64,000 bases of DNA from Photobacterium sp. DA100. Its GTDB lineage: Bacteria > Pseudomonadota > Gammaproteobacteria > Enterobacterales > Vibrionaceae. The stretch's first letter is position 1, and each line of letters begins with the position of its first letter. The position numbers and the translations under genes were made by a program. Location of the stretch: the NCBI RefSeq assembly GCF_029223585.1, contig NZ_CP119424.1, forward strand, positions 1,860,001 to 1,924,000. The letters run 5' to 3'. Below, piece after piece: positions 1-8,639 of the stretch. The notes under the pieces were generated by a model. That model did not search any database. It had not been told where the DNA came from and saw nothing but the letters and a program-made list of their open reading frames with translations.

Positions 1-459
1 ATCGACAACAGCGAAGACGACGTGACCCTGTCCGCCGCCTTGTTCTGCGCCAACCAAAACCCCAACGCCCATATCCTGGCCTACTTCAATGACGAATCGT
101 TGAGTGATCTGCTCAAGATGCATTGCCCCAACGTAGAGTGCATCCCTTCAGTGGCCGTCGAAATGCTGGCCAAAGCGGCTATCGACCCGGGATCCAGCGA
201 GTTGCACCACGAACTGCTCAGTACCCACAAGGGCATGACCCAATATGCGGTCCAGTACCCTGCCAATGCTGCCCCTAGCACCATTTCCCCGCTGTTTAGC
301 GGCTTCAAACAACAGTATGAGGCTATCCTTATCGCTATCGATACCGGCAAGGGCGTTGAGCTTAATCCACCACTGGATCGGGAAGTCCCCCCCGGCGCCA
401 AATTGTTTTATATTGCCGACGAGCGTGTCGAGCAAATCAATTGGTCTAAATGCACCTAA
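1..459 (+). CDS. Potassium channel protein, C-terminal part (5' truncated)
   Basis: The reading frame is open from base 1, so the gene begins upstream of the window. The visible 152 residues resemble the cytoplasmic TrkA-N/RCK part of a prokaryotic K+ channel: alternating hydrophobic strands (ALFCANQNPNAHILAYFND, then AILIAIDTGKG) and a final strand (AKLFYIADERV) of the kind that ends RCK-type subdomains. No pore segment is visible because it would lie upstream. The stop is 16 bases before the DUF2491 gene, so it probably leads the yjfKLM-like operon. Channel genes next to these DUF genes are familiar in vibrios from general knowledge. The family call is inferred from fold pattern and context. 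Confidence 0.6.
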   Translation: MDNSEDDVTLSAALFCANQNPNAHILAYFNDESLSDLLKMHCPNVECIPSVAVEMLAKAAIDPGSSELHHELLSTHKGMTQYAVQYPANAAPSTISPLFSGFKQQYEAILIAIDTGKGVELNPPLDREVPPGAKLFYIADERVEQINWSKCT

Positions 460-475
460 CATCGCAGGAATGTTT

Positions 476-1108
476 ATGTTCGACTGGTTCAAGAAAAAGC
501 AACCCCAAACGCCCCCGCCCAGCAGCCCTGAAATTCTGGGCTTGCGGCTAGGTGGAGCCTTTGAACTTGATGATTTGAAACTGCGGCTGATAGAGCCGGA
601 TCTGATCATTGAGGGCGCTTCCCGTACCCAGCTGATCAAAGCGGTCGGCGAAGTTCGCCTCGACGAGCAAACCCGGCTACTGCGCTATTACACCGATGAC
701 GATGGATTCATCCAGGTACTCACCCACGGCACCTCCGAGGCGGATGTCAGCGAAGTCAAACTGTATTACTTCTACGAGTCACGCCCGATCGATACCCAGA
801 GCCAGTGGCAGCACTTGCTGGATCATGAAATCGTCAAACCCAGCTGGGAATTGGAAGGCTTTCAGTTCACCAAGGTGTGGGACAACACCCGTCCTGTCGC
901 CATGACAGAAAAAACCTGGCTCGAAAACGGCTCGGTTAGTGAAACTGATCAGTTCGTGATGATATACGAGCGAGATACCGGCAATGGGCAGTTCGAGTCC
1001 CTGCTCGTGGCCGGCGAAGAAAAAATTTATCGTAACCAAGCCGAGCGCTGCATGGCTATTAGCACCGGGTTTGATTTATCGCCGACAGATTTCAAGCTAA
1101 TAGGCTAA
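476..1108 (+). CDS. yjfK: DUF2491 family protein (YjfK-like)
   Basis: The product is a soluble protein of about 210 residues without signal peptide. It begins MFDWFKKK, contains LGLRLGGAFELD near the N-terminus and a long acidic beta-rich body, as in E. coli YjfK (about 219 residues). The in-frame ATG at 476 is preferred over the one at 470 because AGGA at 466-469 is then correctly spaced. It is followed after 33 bases by a DUF350 gene and then a DUF1190 gene, the same order as E. coli yjfK-yjfL-yjfM. The molecular function is unknown; a role in envelope or membrane homeostasis is only suggested by the neighbours. Confidence 0.8.
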   Translation: MFDWFKKKQPQTPPPSSPEILGLRLGGAFELDDLKLRLIEPDLIIEGASRTQLIKAVGEVRLDEQTRLLRYYTDDDGFIQVLTHGTSEADVSEVKLYYFYESRPIDTQSQWQHLLDHEIVKPSWELEGFQFTKVWDNTRPVAMTEKTWLENGSVSETDQFVMIYERDTGNGQFESLLVAGEEKIYRNQAERCMAISTGFDLSPTDFKLIG

Positions 1109-1141
1109 AATTCAACAAATTACATAAGAAATAGGATTAAC

Positions 1142-1558
1142 ATGGAAGTACTGACCAACTCACTCGCCGGCCTCGGCGCGTTTCTGCTCTACTTTGCCTT
1201 ATCACTGGCATTTCTGCTGTTGTTCAAGTTTGTCTACGTCCGCTTCACCCCGCACGATGAGTGGAAGCTGGTCAAGGAAGAGCAAAATATCGCAGCTGCT
1301 ATTGGCCTGTCGGGTTCTATCATCGGCTACTGCCTTGCCATTGCTGGCGCTGCAAGTAACTCAGTCAACCTGATCGACTTTGCCATTTGGGGCGTGGTGG
1401 CCTTGTTTGCCCAGTTAATCGCCTTTGCAATTTTGCGTTTTGGCTTTATGCCGAAGATTGTCGAGCGTATCGAGGCTGGCGAGATCCCCGCCGGTATTGT
1501 CATGGCGGCAACCTCTGTATCCGTTGGCCTGCTCAACGCCGCCTGCATGACATACTAA
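1142..1558 (+). CDS. yjfL: DUF350 family inner-membrane protein (YjfL-like)
   Basis: A small 138-residue integral membrane protein with about four hydrophobic segments (roughly residues 10-30, 50-70, 75-100 and 115-135). A conserved loop follows the first segment (PHDEWKLVKEEQNIAAAIGLSG); the NIAAAIxLSG element is typical of DUF350. AGGA just upstream of the ATG supports the start. It lies between YjfK-like and YjfM-like genes in one operon. Biochemical function is unknown. Confidence 0.85.
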   Translation: MEVLTNSLAGLGAFLLYFALSLAFLLLFKFVYVRFTPHDEWKLVKEEQNIAAAIGLSGSIIGYCLAIAGAASNSVNLIDFAIWGVVALFAQLIAFAILRFGFMPKIVERIEAGEIPAGIVMAATSVSVGLLNAACMTY

Positions 1559-1568
1559 GGGGGACACC

Positions 1569-2195
1569 ATGAAACGCAGTAAGCATGTCGTCCTTGCCAG
1601 TATGAAGAAAAACTGGCGGCCGGTATCGATGGCACCGATGACTGCCGTCTTGGCAACGGCTGTACTTTCAGGTTGTAGCGACAGCGCTGAAGATGCCGTT
1701 ATTTATGAGTCACTGAACGACTGTATCGGTGACAACCCGAACTACGCCGAAGAGTGCCAGGCTGCCTACCAATTTGCCTTACAGGAGGCCTCCCGCACCG
1801 CGCCAAAGTATAACTCGCGCTACGATTGCGAGGCCGAATTCGGCACCAACGCCTGTATTCAGCCACAGGGCAACAACTGGTTTATGCCAGCCATGGCCGG
1901 ATTTATGTTTGCCAGGATGATAGACAGAGATCGCGGTGGTTATTATTCGCAGCCTATGTTCCGCTCCTATTACCCAGGGAGTATTTTCTATGACCGCTGG
2001 ACCACGGCCGACGGCTATGACTATGGCCGCAGCGGCTACAAGAAAACCAAAGTACGGGTCAGCAAAGATCACATGAAACCCAAACCCACCGTCAGCAGGA
2101 CGATTTCCCGCGGGGGCTTCGGCTCAACCGTCTCTGCCAAATCGGGCTGGAGTAGCAGCCGATCCTCGGGAGGCAGCAAGGGATGGGGAGGCTAA
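1569..2195 (+). CDS. yjfM: DUF1190 family lipoprotein (YjfM-like)
   Basis: 208 residues. The N-terminus is basic, followed by a hydrophobic stretch and a lipobox (AVLSGC, Cys about residue 36), so an outer or inner membrane lipoprotein is predicted. The mature part has paired cysteines in a repeated pattern (ND-C-IGDNPNYAEEC; YD-C-EAEFGTNAC) and a Gly/Ser/Arg-rich tail ending SSGGSKGWGG, both typical of DUF1190. The start is 10 bases after the DUF350 stop, with GGGGGA upstream. The operon ends at a hairpin terminator at 2310-2340. The usual next gene in E. coli (yjfC, glutathionylspermidine synthetase-like) is absent here. Confidence 0.85.
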   Translation: MKRSKHVVLASMKKNWRPVSMAPMTAVLATAVLSGCSDSAEDAVIYESLNDCIGDNPNYAEECQAAYQFALQEASRTAPKYNSRYDCEAEFGTNACIQPQGNNWFMPAMAGFMFARMIDRDRGGYYSQPMFRSYYPGSIFYDRWTTADGYDYGRSGYKKTKVRVSKDHMKPKPTVSRTISRGGFGSTVSAKSGWSSSRSSGGSKGWGG

Positions 2196-2309
2196 AACGA
2201 CCAGTCCCTTTTCAGCAGCAATAATTAAACTCAAACTGATCGACAGGCATGCCTGCTGCGTAACTAACAATGACAAGTTCATATCTCGTCAATTTGTTCC
2301 TTTCATAAC

Positions 2310-2340
2310 AACCTGCACATCCTTGATGCAGGTTTTTTTT
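2310..2340 (+). terminator. Rho-independent terminator of the yjfKLM-like operon
   Basis: Stem AACCTGCA (2310-2317) pairs with TGCAGGTT (2327-2334) across a 9-base loop and runs into eight T. It ends the plus-strand operon just before the end of the convergent cytochrome gene. Confidence 0.85.
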
Positions 2341-2365
2341 CGATTACGCTGACTCCACTTATCGG

Positions 2366-3799
2366 TTACGGCGAGAGAGAATCACCGCCATTAGCCTGTT
2401 GTTCACTCTCCCCCTGCTCAGCGGCTTTTTCGAAAGCGGCCTGCAATTGCCCTTCAACAGTATTAGGGAAGAAAGGATCGTGGTAAATCGGATTGTCGAG
2501 GAATGCCTCATCCGTCAATGCCTCCAAGAAGGCCACCAGCGCTTCTTTCTCTTCCTGGCTCAGGTTCATCCGGATGGGCGTACCGCCAACTCGGCCATTG
2601 CTGGTAAGATCAGGACTCAAGATCCGGTGGCGCTGGATACCGCTATTGTAGAACTCCACCACATCCATCAAGGTTTCAAGCCGCCCATCGTGCATATAGG
2701 GTGCACCGACCCCAATATTGCGCAGTGACGGTGACTTGAAGAAGCCATTACCTGCCCCCTGATCGCTGCTGGTATCGGCATCCAAGCCGTTGACATGGGC
2801 CTGATCCATCGAATGCGCACTGGTTTGGTGACAAGCGATACAACCAAGTGAATCTCGTTCTGATCCCGGGAAACCTGAAAATAGCTTCAGGCCTAGCATC
2901 TCCTGCTCGCTGAAAACCGCAGCGAAATCTGGCTCGTCCCATTCGCCGATAGTGAAAGCTTGATCGTATTTTGATTCATAAGAGACCATGGTACGAATAA
3001 ACTGTGCCAATGCCCTAGAGATCCTGTCACTGGTGATCGCCTCATCGCCAAAGGCTTGGGTGAACAAATCCGCATAGAAACTCGTTTCGGCCATTTTTAC
3101 TTCCAGATCAAACAGGTTCATCCCCATTTCGACCGCGTCCTGGATTGGCATCAGCACTTGGTCTTCGAGGGTATCGGCGCGCTCATCCCAAAAGAACTTT
3201 CCGTTGCTGTAGTAGGTCGCGTTGGTCAGGCTCATGGAATGACGGCCGGTTTTACCGCCATCGAACCCATCACTGAAGGTCTTCGGATCGGTAAAGCCAT
3301 GCTTTTGAATATGACAAGATGCACAGGAAACCGTGTTATTGGCCGATAAACGGACATCATAGAAAATCACCCGCCCTAAATTAGCACCGTCATTCGTAAC
3401 CTTGTTATCAAACGGGGTATTGTTCTGCGAATCCACATTGCCAAATGGCGACGTAATGCGGGTATAGTGCTTAGGTTGCGCCGATAAATATGCTTCATAG
3501 TCATGGCTCACCGACAAATCTGGCAGCGGCAATCCATCAATGTCCAACTTCGCCTCGGGGGGAGGCGGTGATGGCTCACTGTCCTGACCATCATCATCAC
3601 CACCAGACGGCGGAGTTTCAGGGGACTCTTGCGCCGGATCATCATCCGAGGGCGGGGTCTCCGCAGGCTGCTGAACTGTTTCTGCCCCATCAGCCCCAAC
3701 CGAACCCAAATCCAACGAACCAGCACCGTCGGAGTCCTCTCGACATGCGGAAACTGTCGCAATCAATGCGACAGCCAATAAATAACGGGAGGTATTCAT
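2366..3799 (-). CDS. Di-haem cytochrome c peroxidase / MauG-type lipoprotein
   Basis: 477 residues. The N-terminus is a lipoprotein signal (LIATVSAC, Cys about 19), followed by a low-complexity Pro/Glu/Asp linker (about residues 25-90) and the catalytic body. Two CxxCH haem sites are visible: CASCH at about residue 159 and CIACH at about 320, followed by PYMHDGR-like sequence (GAPYMHDGRLETL), a hallmark of the CCP/MauG family. Expected role: periplasmic reduction of hydrogen peroxide, or MauG-like oxidation, using electrons from small c-type cytochromes. GGAG upstream of the ATG supports the start. It is a single-gene unit; a long linker like this suggests a membrane-tethered enzyme. Substrate is not determined by the sequence. 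Confidence 0.88.
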   Translation of the reverse strand: MNTSRYLLAVALIATVSACREDSDGAGSLDLGSVGADGAETVQQPAETPPSDDDPAQESPETPPSGGDDDGQDSEPSPPPPEAKLDIDGLPLPDLSVSHDYEAYLSAQPKHYTRITSPFGNVDSQNNTPFDNKVTNDGANLGRVIFYDVRLSANNTVSCASCHIQKHGFTDPKTFSDGFDGGKTGRHSMSLTNATYYSNGKFFWDERADTLEDQVLMPIQDAVEMGMNLFDLEVKMAETSFYADLFTQAFGDEAITSDRISRALAQFIRTMVSYESKYDQAFTIGEWDEPDFAAVFSEQEMLGLKLFSGFPGSERDSLGCIACHQTSAHSMDQAHVNGLDADTSSDQGAGNGFFKSPSLRNIGVGAPYMHDGRLETLMDVVEFYNSGIQRHRILSPDLTSNGRVGGTPIRMNLSQEEKEALVAFLEALTDEAFLDNPIYHDPFFPNTVEGQLQAAFEKAAEQGESEQQANGGDSLSP

Positions 3800-4347
3800 A
3801 CACTACTCCAAACCTAGCCAAACCAACGTTATTTTTATATGGGCAGTTTATTTTTTATTGTTTACTGCCTGTTATTTGCGGAAAAGGCAATGCCATTCCC
3901 AGCTCTTAATTAAAAGCCTAACCGGCTAATTTCTTCTTGTTTCTGACAAGTGAGAAAAATCCAATAGCAGCAGCAAGTTAGGTGTTATTTTTGTTAAGGC
4001 AACATCAAATAACGACCATAAACATTTTCAATTTCAGCAAATTTATACAAATTCCACCCGCGCATTTCACTTATAAAATGCGTGTTATCAGCCTGATAGA
4101 TAAAGCCCGAATAATACAGAAATAGCGTTGAAATATATTTTCGGGATTCGGTATTTTTTAGCGCACCAAGGAAATATACCCCAAAGGCAGGAGACTATCT
4201 TTAGACACCCGTCGACATTCCACAAAGCAGGACAAAAAAGGCGAACCCAATAACAATCAAGGAGTGAACATGAAACTATTACCGCCACCCCCGCGTTCGC
4301 TGAACCAAACTGACCGAGCCCCAGCTCTATCTCCCCTGCTTCTGATA

Positions 4348-4373
4348 GGTTGTATACTCACTAATAGACAACC
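4348..4373. promoter_or_regulatory. Expanded operator-like inverted repeat
   Basis: GGTTGTATA ... TAGACAACC: the same two halves as the GntR operator at 4456-4469 but with about 10 extra bases between them. The outer arms GGTTGT/ACAACC are perfectly complementary. Whether the regulator binds it is unknown. Confidence 0.35.
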
Positions 4374-4428
4374 CATTCAAACCATAAATTTTTAAGTATT
4401 TAATTAACAATAACTTATATGCCATCAC

Positions 4429-4444
4429 CGTGATCGATCTCATA
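4429..4444. promoter_or_regulatory. Probable CRP (cAMP receptor protein) site
   Basis: CGTGA-TCGATC-TCATA matches the TGTGA-N6-TCACA consensus at 8 of 10 positions. It lies 12 bases upstream of the GntR operator and about 105 bases upstream of the PTS start, as expected for catabolite control of a sugar PTS operon. Confidence 0.5.
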
Positions 4445-4455
4445 AAATAAATCAA

Positions 4456-4469
4456 GTTGTATAGACAAC
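4456..4469. promoter_or_regulatory. Operator for the GntR/UTRA regulator
   Basis: GTTGTATAGACAAC, a near-perfect palindrome. The identical 15-mer (with a leading A) occurs at 8402-8416, upstream of the GntR gene. Two exact copies flanking one regulon point to the binding site of the regulator encoded at 7631-8362. Confidence 0.75.
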
Positions 4470-4547
4470 TATACATGCAAAGTTGTTTAATAACCTCGCT
4501 CTCGGAAAAGAGCACCATTATTACAACAACGGTAGAAGGAACATCTC

Positions 4548-6137
4548 ATGAAACAGCTTGGAGCCAAGCTTCAAGATCTCGGGAAAGCACTGATGATGCC
4601 GATCTCTGTGATCGCCGCCGCCGGTATTTTTCTGGGACTCGCTGCAGCAATGCAAAACCCAGCCATCATGGGCCAGAGCTTTGTCCAGATAGAAGCCCTA
4701 CAACTCTTCATTGGCTTTATCCGTAAAGTTGCAGGTTCTTTATTTGCCAATCTGCCTCTGTTTTTCGCTGTCGCCGCCGCCATTGGCCTGGCCAAGGAAG
4801 AAAAACCGACGGCAGCATTTGCCGCTGTCATTGGTTTTATTGCCATGCATGTGGGTGTGAACTACAGCCTACTCGCGCAAGGGTTAACACCTGCCACAAC
4901 CTCGGTTGATTACCTTATGTCGCAGGGCATGAGCCAAACAGAAGCTATGATGTATTCGGCAGAATTTGGCAACACGCTGGGTATTTTTTCCTATCACATG
5001 AGCGTACTCGGTGGTGTGATAGCCGGCCTAATCACCGTTGCCCTGCACAACCGCTATTACACTATTGTGCTGCCAACTGCGATTAACTTCTTCGGTGGCC
5101 GACGCTTCGTCCCAATTATCACTGTTATCGTGCTACCGCTAGTCGGTGTCGGCCTATCACTCATCTGGCCTACTATTGGTGCTGCTATTGTAAAAGTGGG
5201 GGAGTTTATCGGTCACTCTGGCGGTTTCGGTACTTTCCTTTATGCCTTTGCAGAGCGACTACTTATCCCTACTGGTTTGCACCACATTCTCAATGAAACC
5301 GTTCGATTTACGCCTATAGGTGGGATCACAACAGTCGATGGCGAAAGTATTGTCGGCGCGTTGACCATCTTTAATGCAGCCCTTGCAAATCCTGGCCTGA
5401 TTGCCGATGAAGTCGTACGTGAAGCAACCCGCTTCCTGGCCCAAGGCAAGATCCCGGTCATGATGTTCGGCCTACCGGGTGCAGCTCTGGCGATGTACCA
5501 CTGTGCCAAGCCTGAACATAAAAACCGCGTAAAGGCATTGGTCATCGCAGGTGCACTGGCCTCGTTCACCACAGGTATCACCGAGCCATTGGAATTCAGC
5601 TTTATTTTTGTATCGCCAATTCTGTTTATCTTCCATGCCGTGATGACAGGTCTGTCATTTGCAATGGCACACATGTTCGGTGTGATGATCGGTAACGTAC
5701 AGGGTGGTGTGATTGACTTGCTGGTATTCGGCATCCTTGGTGGCAGCCAAACTGCTTGGTGGTACGCCGTCATTATCGGTGCAGCCTACTTCCCGCTTTA
5801 CTACTTCGTGTTCCGCTTCGTCATTACCCGTATGAATGTAAAAACACCGGGCCGCGAGGACGAGCCTCAAAACGATGAAGCAGCGGCCATGCCTGCTTCA
5901 GAGAAAACCGCAAAGATCATCGAAGGCCTTGGCGGCAGCAGCAACATCCAAATTGTCGACTGCTGTTTCACCCGACTTCGCGTCAAGGTGGCTGATATGA
6001 ATGCCATTCACAAAGACGCTCTGATTGCCTCAGGAGCCAGTGGTATCAAGCAAGCCAGTGATGTCGATATCCAGGTTATTTACGGCCCGCAGGTCGAAAA
6101 GATTGCCAATGACGTTAAGCGTGCCCTTACCGCTTAA
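4548..6137 (+). CDS. PTS alpha-glucoside/maltose-type transporter, EIICB
   Basis: 529 residues. The N-terminal EIIC domain (about residues 1-430) has many membrane segments and the glucose-superfamily signatures GLAKEEKPTAAFAAVIGF and GITEPLEFSF. The C-terminal EIIB domain (about 448-529) carries the phosphorylated cysteine in DCCFTRLRV (Cys473 in CxTRLR). No EIIA domain is attached, so EIIA-Glc or another general EIIA would be needed. The closest families are MalX/GlvC/AglA alpha-glucoside permeases. The start follows a purine-rich GGTAGAAGGA. A GH4 6-phospho-glycosidase follows after 43 bases, and a GntR operator and CRP site precede it. Alpha-linked disaccharides such as maltose are likely substrates; the exact sugar is inferred. 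Confidence 0.87.
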   Translation: MKQLGAKLQDLGKALMMPISVIAAAGIFLGLAAAMQNPAIMGQSFVQIEALQLFIGFIRKVAGSLFANLPLFFAVAAAIGLAKEEKPTAAFAAVIGFIAMHVGVNYSLLAQGLTPATTSVDYLMSQGMSQTEAMMYSAEFGNTLGIFSYHMSVLGGVIAGLITVALHNRYYTIVLPTAINFFGGRRFVPIITVIVLPLVGVGLSLIWPTIGAAIVKVGEFIGHSGGFGTFLYAFAERLLIPTGLHHILNETVRFTPIGGITTVDGESIVGALTIFNAALANPGLIADEVVREATRFLAQGKIPVMMFGLPGAALAMYHCAKPEHKNRVKALVIAGALASFTTGITEPLEFSFIFVSPILFIFHAVMTGLSFAMAHMFGVMIGNVQGGVIDLLVFGILGGSQTAWWYAVIIGAAYFPLYYFVFRFVITRMNVKTPGREDEPQNDEAAAMPASEKTAKIIEGLGGSSNIQIVDCCFTRLRVKVADMNAIHKDALIASGASGIKQASDVDIQVIYGPQVEKIANDVKRALTA

Positions 6138-6180
6138 CCCTTTAAAAGAATTTAAGTTTACTGAGTAAAAGAGACACATT

Positions 6181-7506
6181 ATGACTAAAGCATTCAATAT
6201 CGTACTGGTTGGTGGTGGTTCGACATGGACACCGGGTCTACTTAAAGCACTGTGCAAACGTAAAGAGAGCTTCCCACTAAAACGCCTAGTGATGTTTGAT
6301 GTGAATGCCCAGCGCCAAGAAGTGATTGGTGAATACGCCAAGCTACTGTTCCAAGAGGAATACCCTGAGCTTGAGTTTGAATACACCACAGACAAAGACG
6401 TCGCTTACAAAGACATGGATTTCGTACTGTGTCAGATGCGTACCGGCGGCTACGAAATGCGTGAAAAAGACGAGAAAATTCCTCTGTCTATGGGTGTCAT
6501 CGGCCAGGAAACCTGTGGTCCAGGTGGCTTTGCCTACGGCATGCGCTCTATCGGCGACATGATCGAAATGGTGGAGGATGTCCGCGAGCGTGCACCACAA
6601 GCCTGGATCCTGAACTATACCAACCCGGCAGCTATCGTGGCCGATGCGCTGAAAAAGCGCTTCCCGCACGATGACAAAATCCTGAACATCTGTGATCAAC
6701 CAGTTAACCTGCTGCGTTCATACGGCCGCCTGCTGGATGTAAACCCAGATGACTTCGATCCGGTTTACTTTGGCCTGAACCACTTCGGTTGGTTTACCCA
6801 CCTGTATAACCAAGAGGGCGAGGATCTGGCACCAAAACTAAAAGCCTTTATTTCAGAAAATGGCTTCAAGCCGGTGGATGCCGAGCAGCGCGATCAGTCA
6901 TGGCTAGATACTTACTCGGCGGTAGCAGACATGCTGCGTGACTTCCCGGACTATCTGCCGAACACTTACCTGCAGTACTACCTGTACCCAGAGTATAAAC
7001 TGTCGAAGCTAGATGCTGACTACACCCGCGCCAACGAGGTTATGGACGGCCGTGAGAAACGCGTATTCGACGAGTGCCGTGAAGCGGTGAAGGCGGGCAC
7101 CACCCAGAATGCAACAGTAGTGCACAACGACGCCCATGGTGACATGATTGTTGAGGTTGCTGAATCTATCGCTTTCAACCAGCGCCGTAAGTTTGTTGTC
7201 ATCCTGGAAAACAACGGCCTGGTAGCAAACCTTGATAACGATGTGATGGTTGAGGTAACCGCAGAGCTGGGGATCAACGGCCCACGCCCATACGGTGTCG
7301 GCAAGATCCCAACCTTCTACAAAGGCATGATCGAACAGCAGTTTGCGTATGAGCGACTAACAGTTGAGGCATGGTTTGAAGGCTCTTACACCAAGGCGCT
7401 ACAGGCCCTGACTCTAAACCGTACCGTTGTCGATGCCAAGAAAGCCCGTAAGGTGCTAGATGCGCTTATCGAAGCCAACAAAGATTACTGGCCTGAACTG
7501 AAATAA
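6181..7506 (+). CDS. 6-phospho-alpha-glucosidase, GH4 family
   Basis: 441 residues, the usual length for GH4. The N-terminal NAD-binding motif VGGGSTWTPG lies at residues 10-19. The metal and active-site elements are CDQP at 171-174 and GLNHFGWF (His201). The CDxP form is associated with 6-phospho-alpha-glucosidases rather than beta-glucosidases or alpha-galactosidases of GH4. The enzyme uses NAD+ and a divalent metal to cleave the 6-phosphorylated disaccharide delivered by the upstream EIICB, giving glucose 6-phosphate plus a free sugar. It forms a two-gene operon ended by the terminator at 7546-7575. Confidence 0.88.
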   Translation: MTKAFNIVLVGGGSTWTPGLLKALCKRKESFPLKRLVMFDVNAQRQEVIGEYAKLLFQEEYPELEFEYTTDKDVAYKDMDFVLCQMRTGGYEMREKDEKIPLSMGVIGQETCGPGGFAYGMRSIGDMIEMVEDVRERAPQAWILNYTNPAAIVADALKKRFPHDDKILNICDQPVNLLRSYGRLLDVNPDDFDPVYFGLNHFGWFTHLYNQEGEDLAPKLKAFISENGFKPVDAEQRDQSWLDTYSAVADMLRDFPDYLPNTYLQYYLYPEYKLSKLDADYTRANEVMDGREKRVFDECREAVKAGTTQNATVVHNDAHGDMIVEVAESIAFNQRRKFVVILENNGLVANLDNDVMVEVTAELGINGPRPYGVGKIPTFYKGMIEQQFAYERLTVEAWFEGSYTKALQALTLNRTVVDAKKARKVLDALIEANKDYWPELK

Positions 7507-7545
7507 GTCCCCCAGCCATCCAGTAATAACTAGATGCGCTCCACC

Positions 7546-7575
7546 AAAAAGCTCTGGCAGTGCCAGAGCTTTTTT
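7546..7575. terminator. Bidirectional terminator between GH4 gene and gntR
   Basis: GCTCTGGC (7551-7558) pairs with GCCAGAGC (7562-7569) over a 3-base loop. Five A precede and six T follow, so it can serve both the plus-strand PTS operon and the converging gntR gene. Confidence 0.9.
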
Positions 7576-7630
7576 ATATCGAGAGAACGACTTTGAGCCG
7601 TAATATCGCTTAACTTAGGTCGATACCAAT

Positions 7631-8362
7631 TTAGCGGTCTGCATCTAAGGTAAAGGTATAGTGCTCTTGGTTGTAGTAGATGTCCGATACTTCAAACGGC
7701 GTCTTGTCATCAAGAAAAGCGATCGAGCGAGCAAACAGCACCGGCTCGTCACGGCGCAGCCCCAGCAACTCGCGAACGTCCTGCATGGGTAGCTCGGCAC
7801 GGATTTCTTTCTTACTGCCGCCAACTGCGTAGCCCCTTTCGGCCAAGTAACCGTATTTGGATTTATTGAGGTCGGCCTCTGTCAAATCAGAGAAAGGGGC
7901 TGCCAGCATATAAGTACGCTCAAATACAAATGGTGTATTCCCCACCAGACGCAAACGCTTCATGTACCACACTTCCTCACCAGCTTTAATCCCTAATATC
8001 TCGGCGATCTCAGGCTCCACCGCTTGCTTGGATAAATGCAACAGCTGGTTGGTGATCGGGCTGTTGAGAAAGTCTGCAACTTCGCTGGAAGTCAGATGCT
8101 TATCGAGCGGCAAGGCAATCTTGAGCTGCTTTTCATGCTCGCAAACAAAGGTCCCTTTACCTCGTATACGTTCAACTACTCCCTGCCTAACCAGGTAGTC
8201 AACCGCTTTACGTGCCGTCATACGCGAGACACCGAACTGCTCACACATACTGGGCTCTGACGGGATTGATTCACCCGGCTTGAGAATGCCCTTATCAATC
8301 TGATCAGTGAGAATTTGTTCGATTTGCAGGTAAATGGGCACTGACGAGTGCTTGTCTATCAT
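7631..8362 (-). CDS. GntR-family regulator with UTRA domain
   Basis: 243 residues. The N-terminal winged helix (about 1-75) has the GntR signature (VPIYLQIEQILTDQI, PSEPSMCEQFGVSRMTARKAV, RIRGKGTFV). The C-terminal UTRA ligand domain (about 90-240) contains RLVGNTPFVFERTYM and FEVSDIYYN. AAGGAG lies 5' of the ATG. It is encoded opposite the alpha-glucoside PTS operon, and a 15-bp sequence identical to one in the PTS promoter lies upstream of its own start. It is probably a repressor of both, relieved by a sugar phosphate. The ligand is inferred from context. Confidence 0.87.
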   Translation of the reverse strand: MIDKHSSVPIYLQIEQILTDQIDKGILKPGESIPSEPSMCEQFGVSRMTARKAVDYLVRQGVVERIRGKGTFVCEHEKQLKIALPLDKHLTSSEVADFLNSPITNQLLHLSKQAVEPEIAEILGIKAGEEVWYMKRLRLVGNTPFVFERTYMLAAPFSDLTEADLNKSKYGYLAERGYAVGGSKKEIRAELPMQDVRELLGLRRDEPVLFARSIAFLDDKTPFEVSDIYYNQEHYTFTLDADR

Positions 8363-8402
8363 GACTTTCTCCTTAAACGACGCTCAATCTTACCCCGACA
8401 TA

Positions 8403-8416
8403 GTTGTATAGACAAC
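8403..8416. promoter_or_regulatory. Second copy of GntR operator (autoregulation)
   Basis: GTTGTATAGACAAC, identical to 4456-4469, located about 41 bases upstream of the gntR start codon on the minus strand. This suggests the regulator represses its own gene. Confidence 0.7.
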
Positions 8417-8591
8417 ACTAGCCATGCTCAAAAACAAAAAGTAGGCCTAACCTTGCTGATGCTTAGCCAAGCCAATATTTACTTAAATGGAATCAGCATT
8501 TTAAATTCATTGCCCAGTTTTTCGAAATCTGAAGCAACTAATTATTTCGATAAAATTAGAAATAACTAATTGACACCAACCTGCTGTGAAT

Positions 8592-8619
8592 CTATATTTC
8601 GATACATATCGAAATATAG
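8592..8619. promoter_or_regulatory. Perfect 13-bp inverted repeat upstream of the efflux permease
   Basis: CTATATTTCGATA-CA-TATCGAAATATAG: arms of 13 bp, all matching, with a 2-bp centre. It sits 20 bases before the permease start codon, across the expected promoter or leader. The form resembles ArsR/SmtB-family metal-sensor operators; no such regulator gene is in the window. An imperfect relative with TATTTC/GAAATA halves lies about 50 bases upstream (about 8538-8570). Confidence 0.65.
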
Positions 8620-8639
8620 TACCAAGTGAGGCAGTAACC

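Larger units (their letters stand above)
3800..4547. other. 748-bp AT-rich intergenic region with promoter and operators for the alpha-glucoside PTS operon
   Basis: No convincing coding sequence: short frames here lack a ribosome binding site and family resemblance. The right part holds a CRP-like site (4429-4444), a 14-bp GntR-type operator (4456-4469) and an expanded variant of the same operator (4348-4373). The left part is AT-rich sequence upstream of the cytochrome gene. Confidence 0.6.

Noticed and set aside
4088..4288. 66-codon minus-strand frame in the 3.8-4.5 kb gap
   Set aside because: No ribosome site or similarity; the region is better explained as AT-rich regulatory DNA.
8586..8639. 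Upstream GTG start of the efflux permease
   Set aside because: It would translate through the 28-bp palindrome and has no Shine-Dalgarno, while the ATG at 8640 has GAGG at good spacing.
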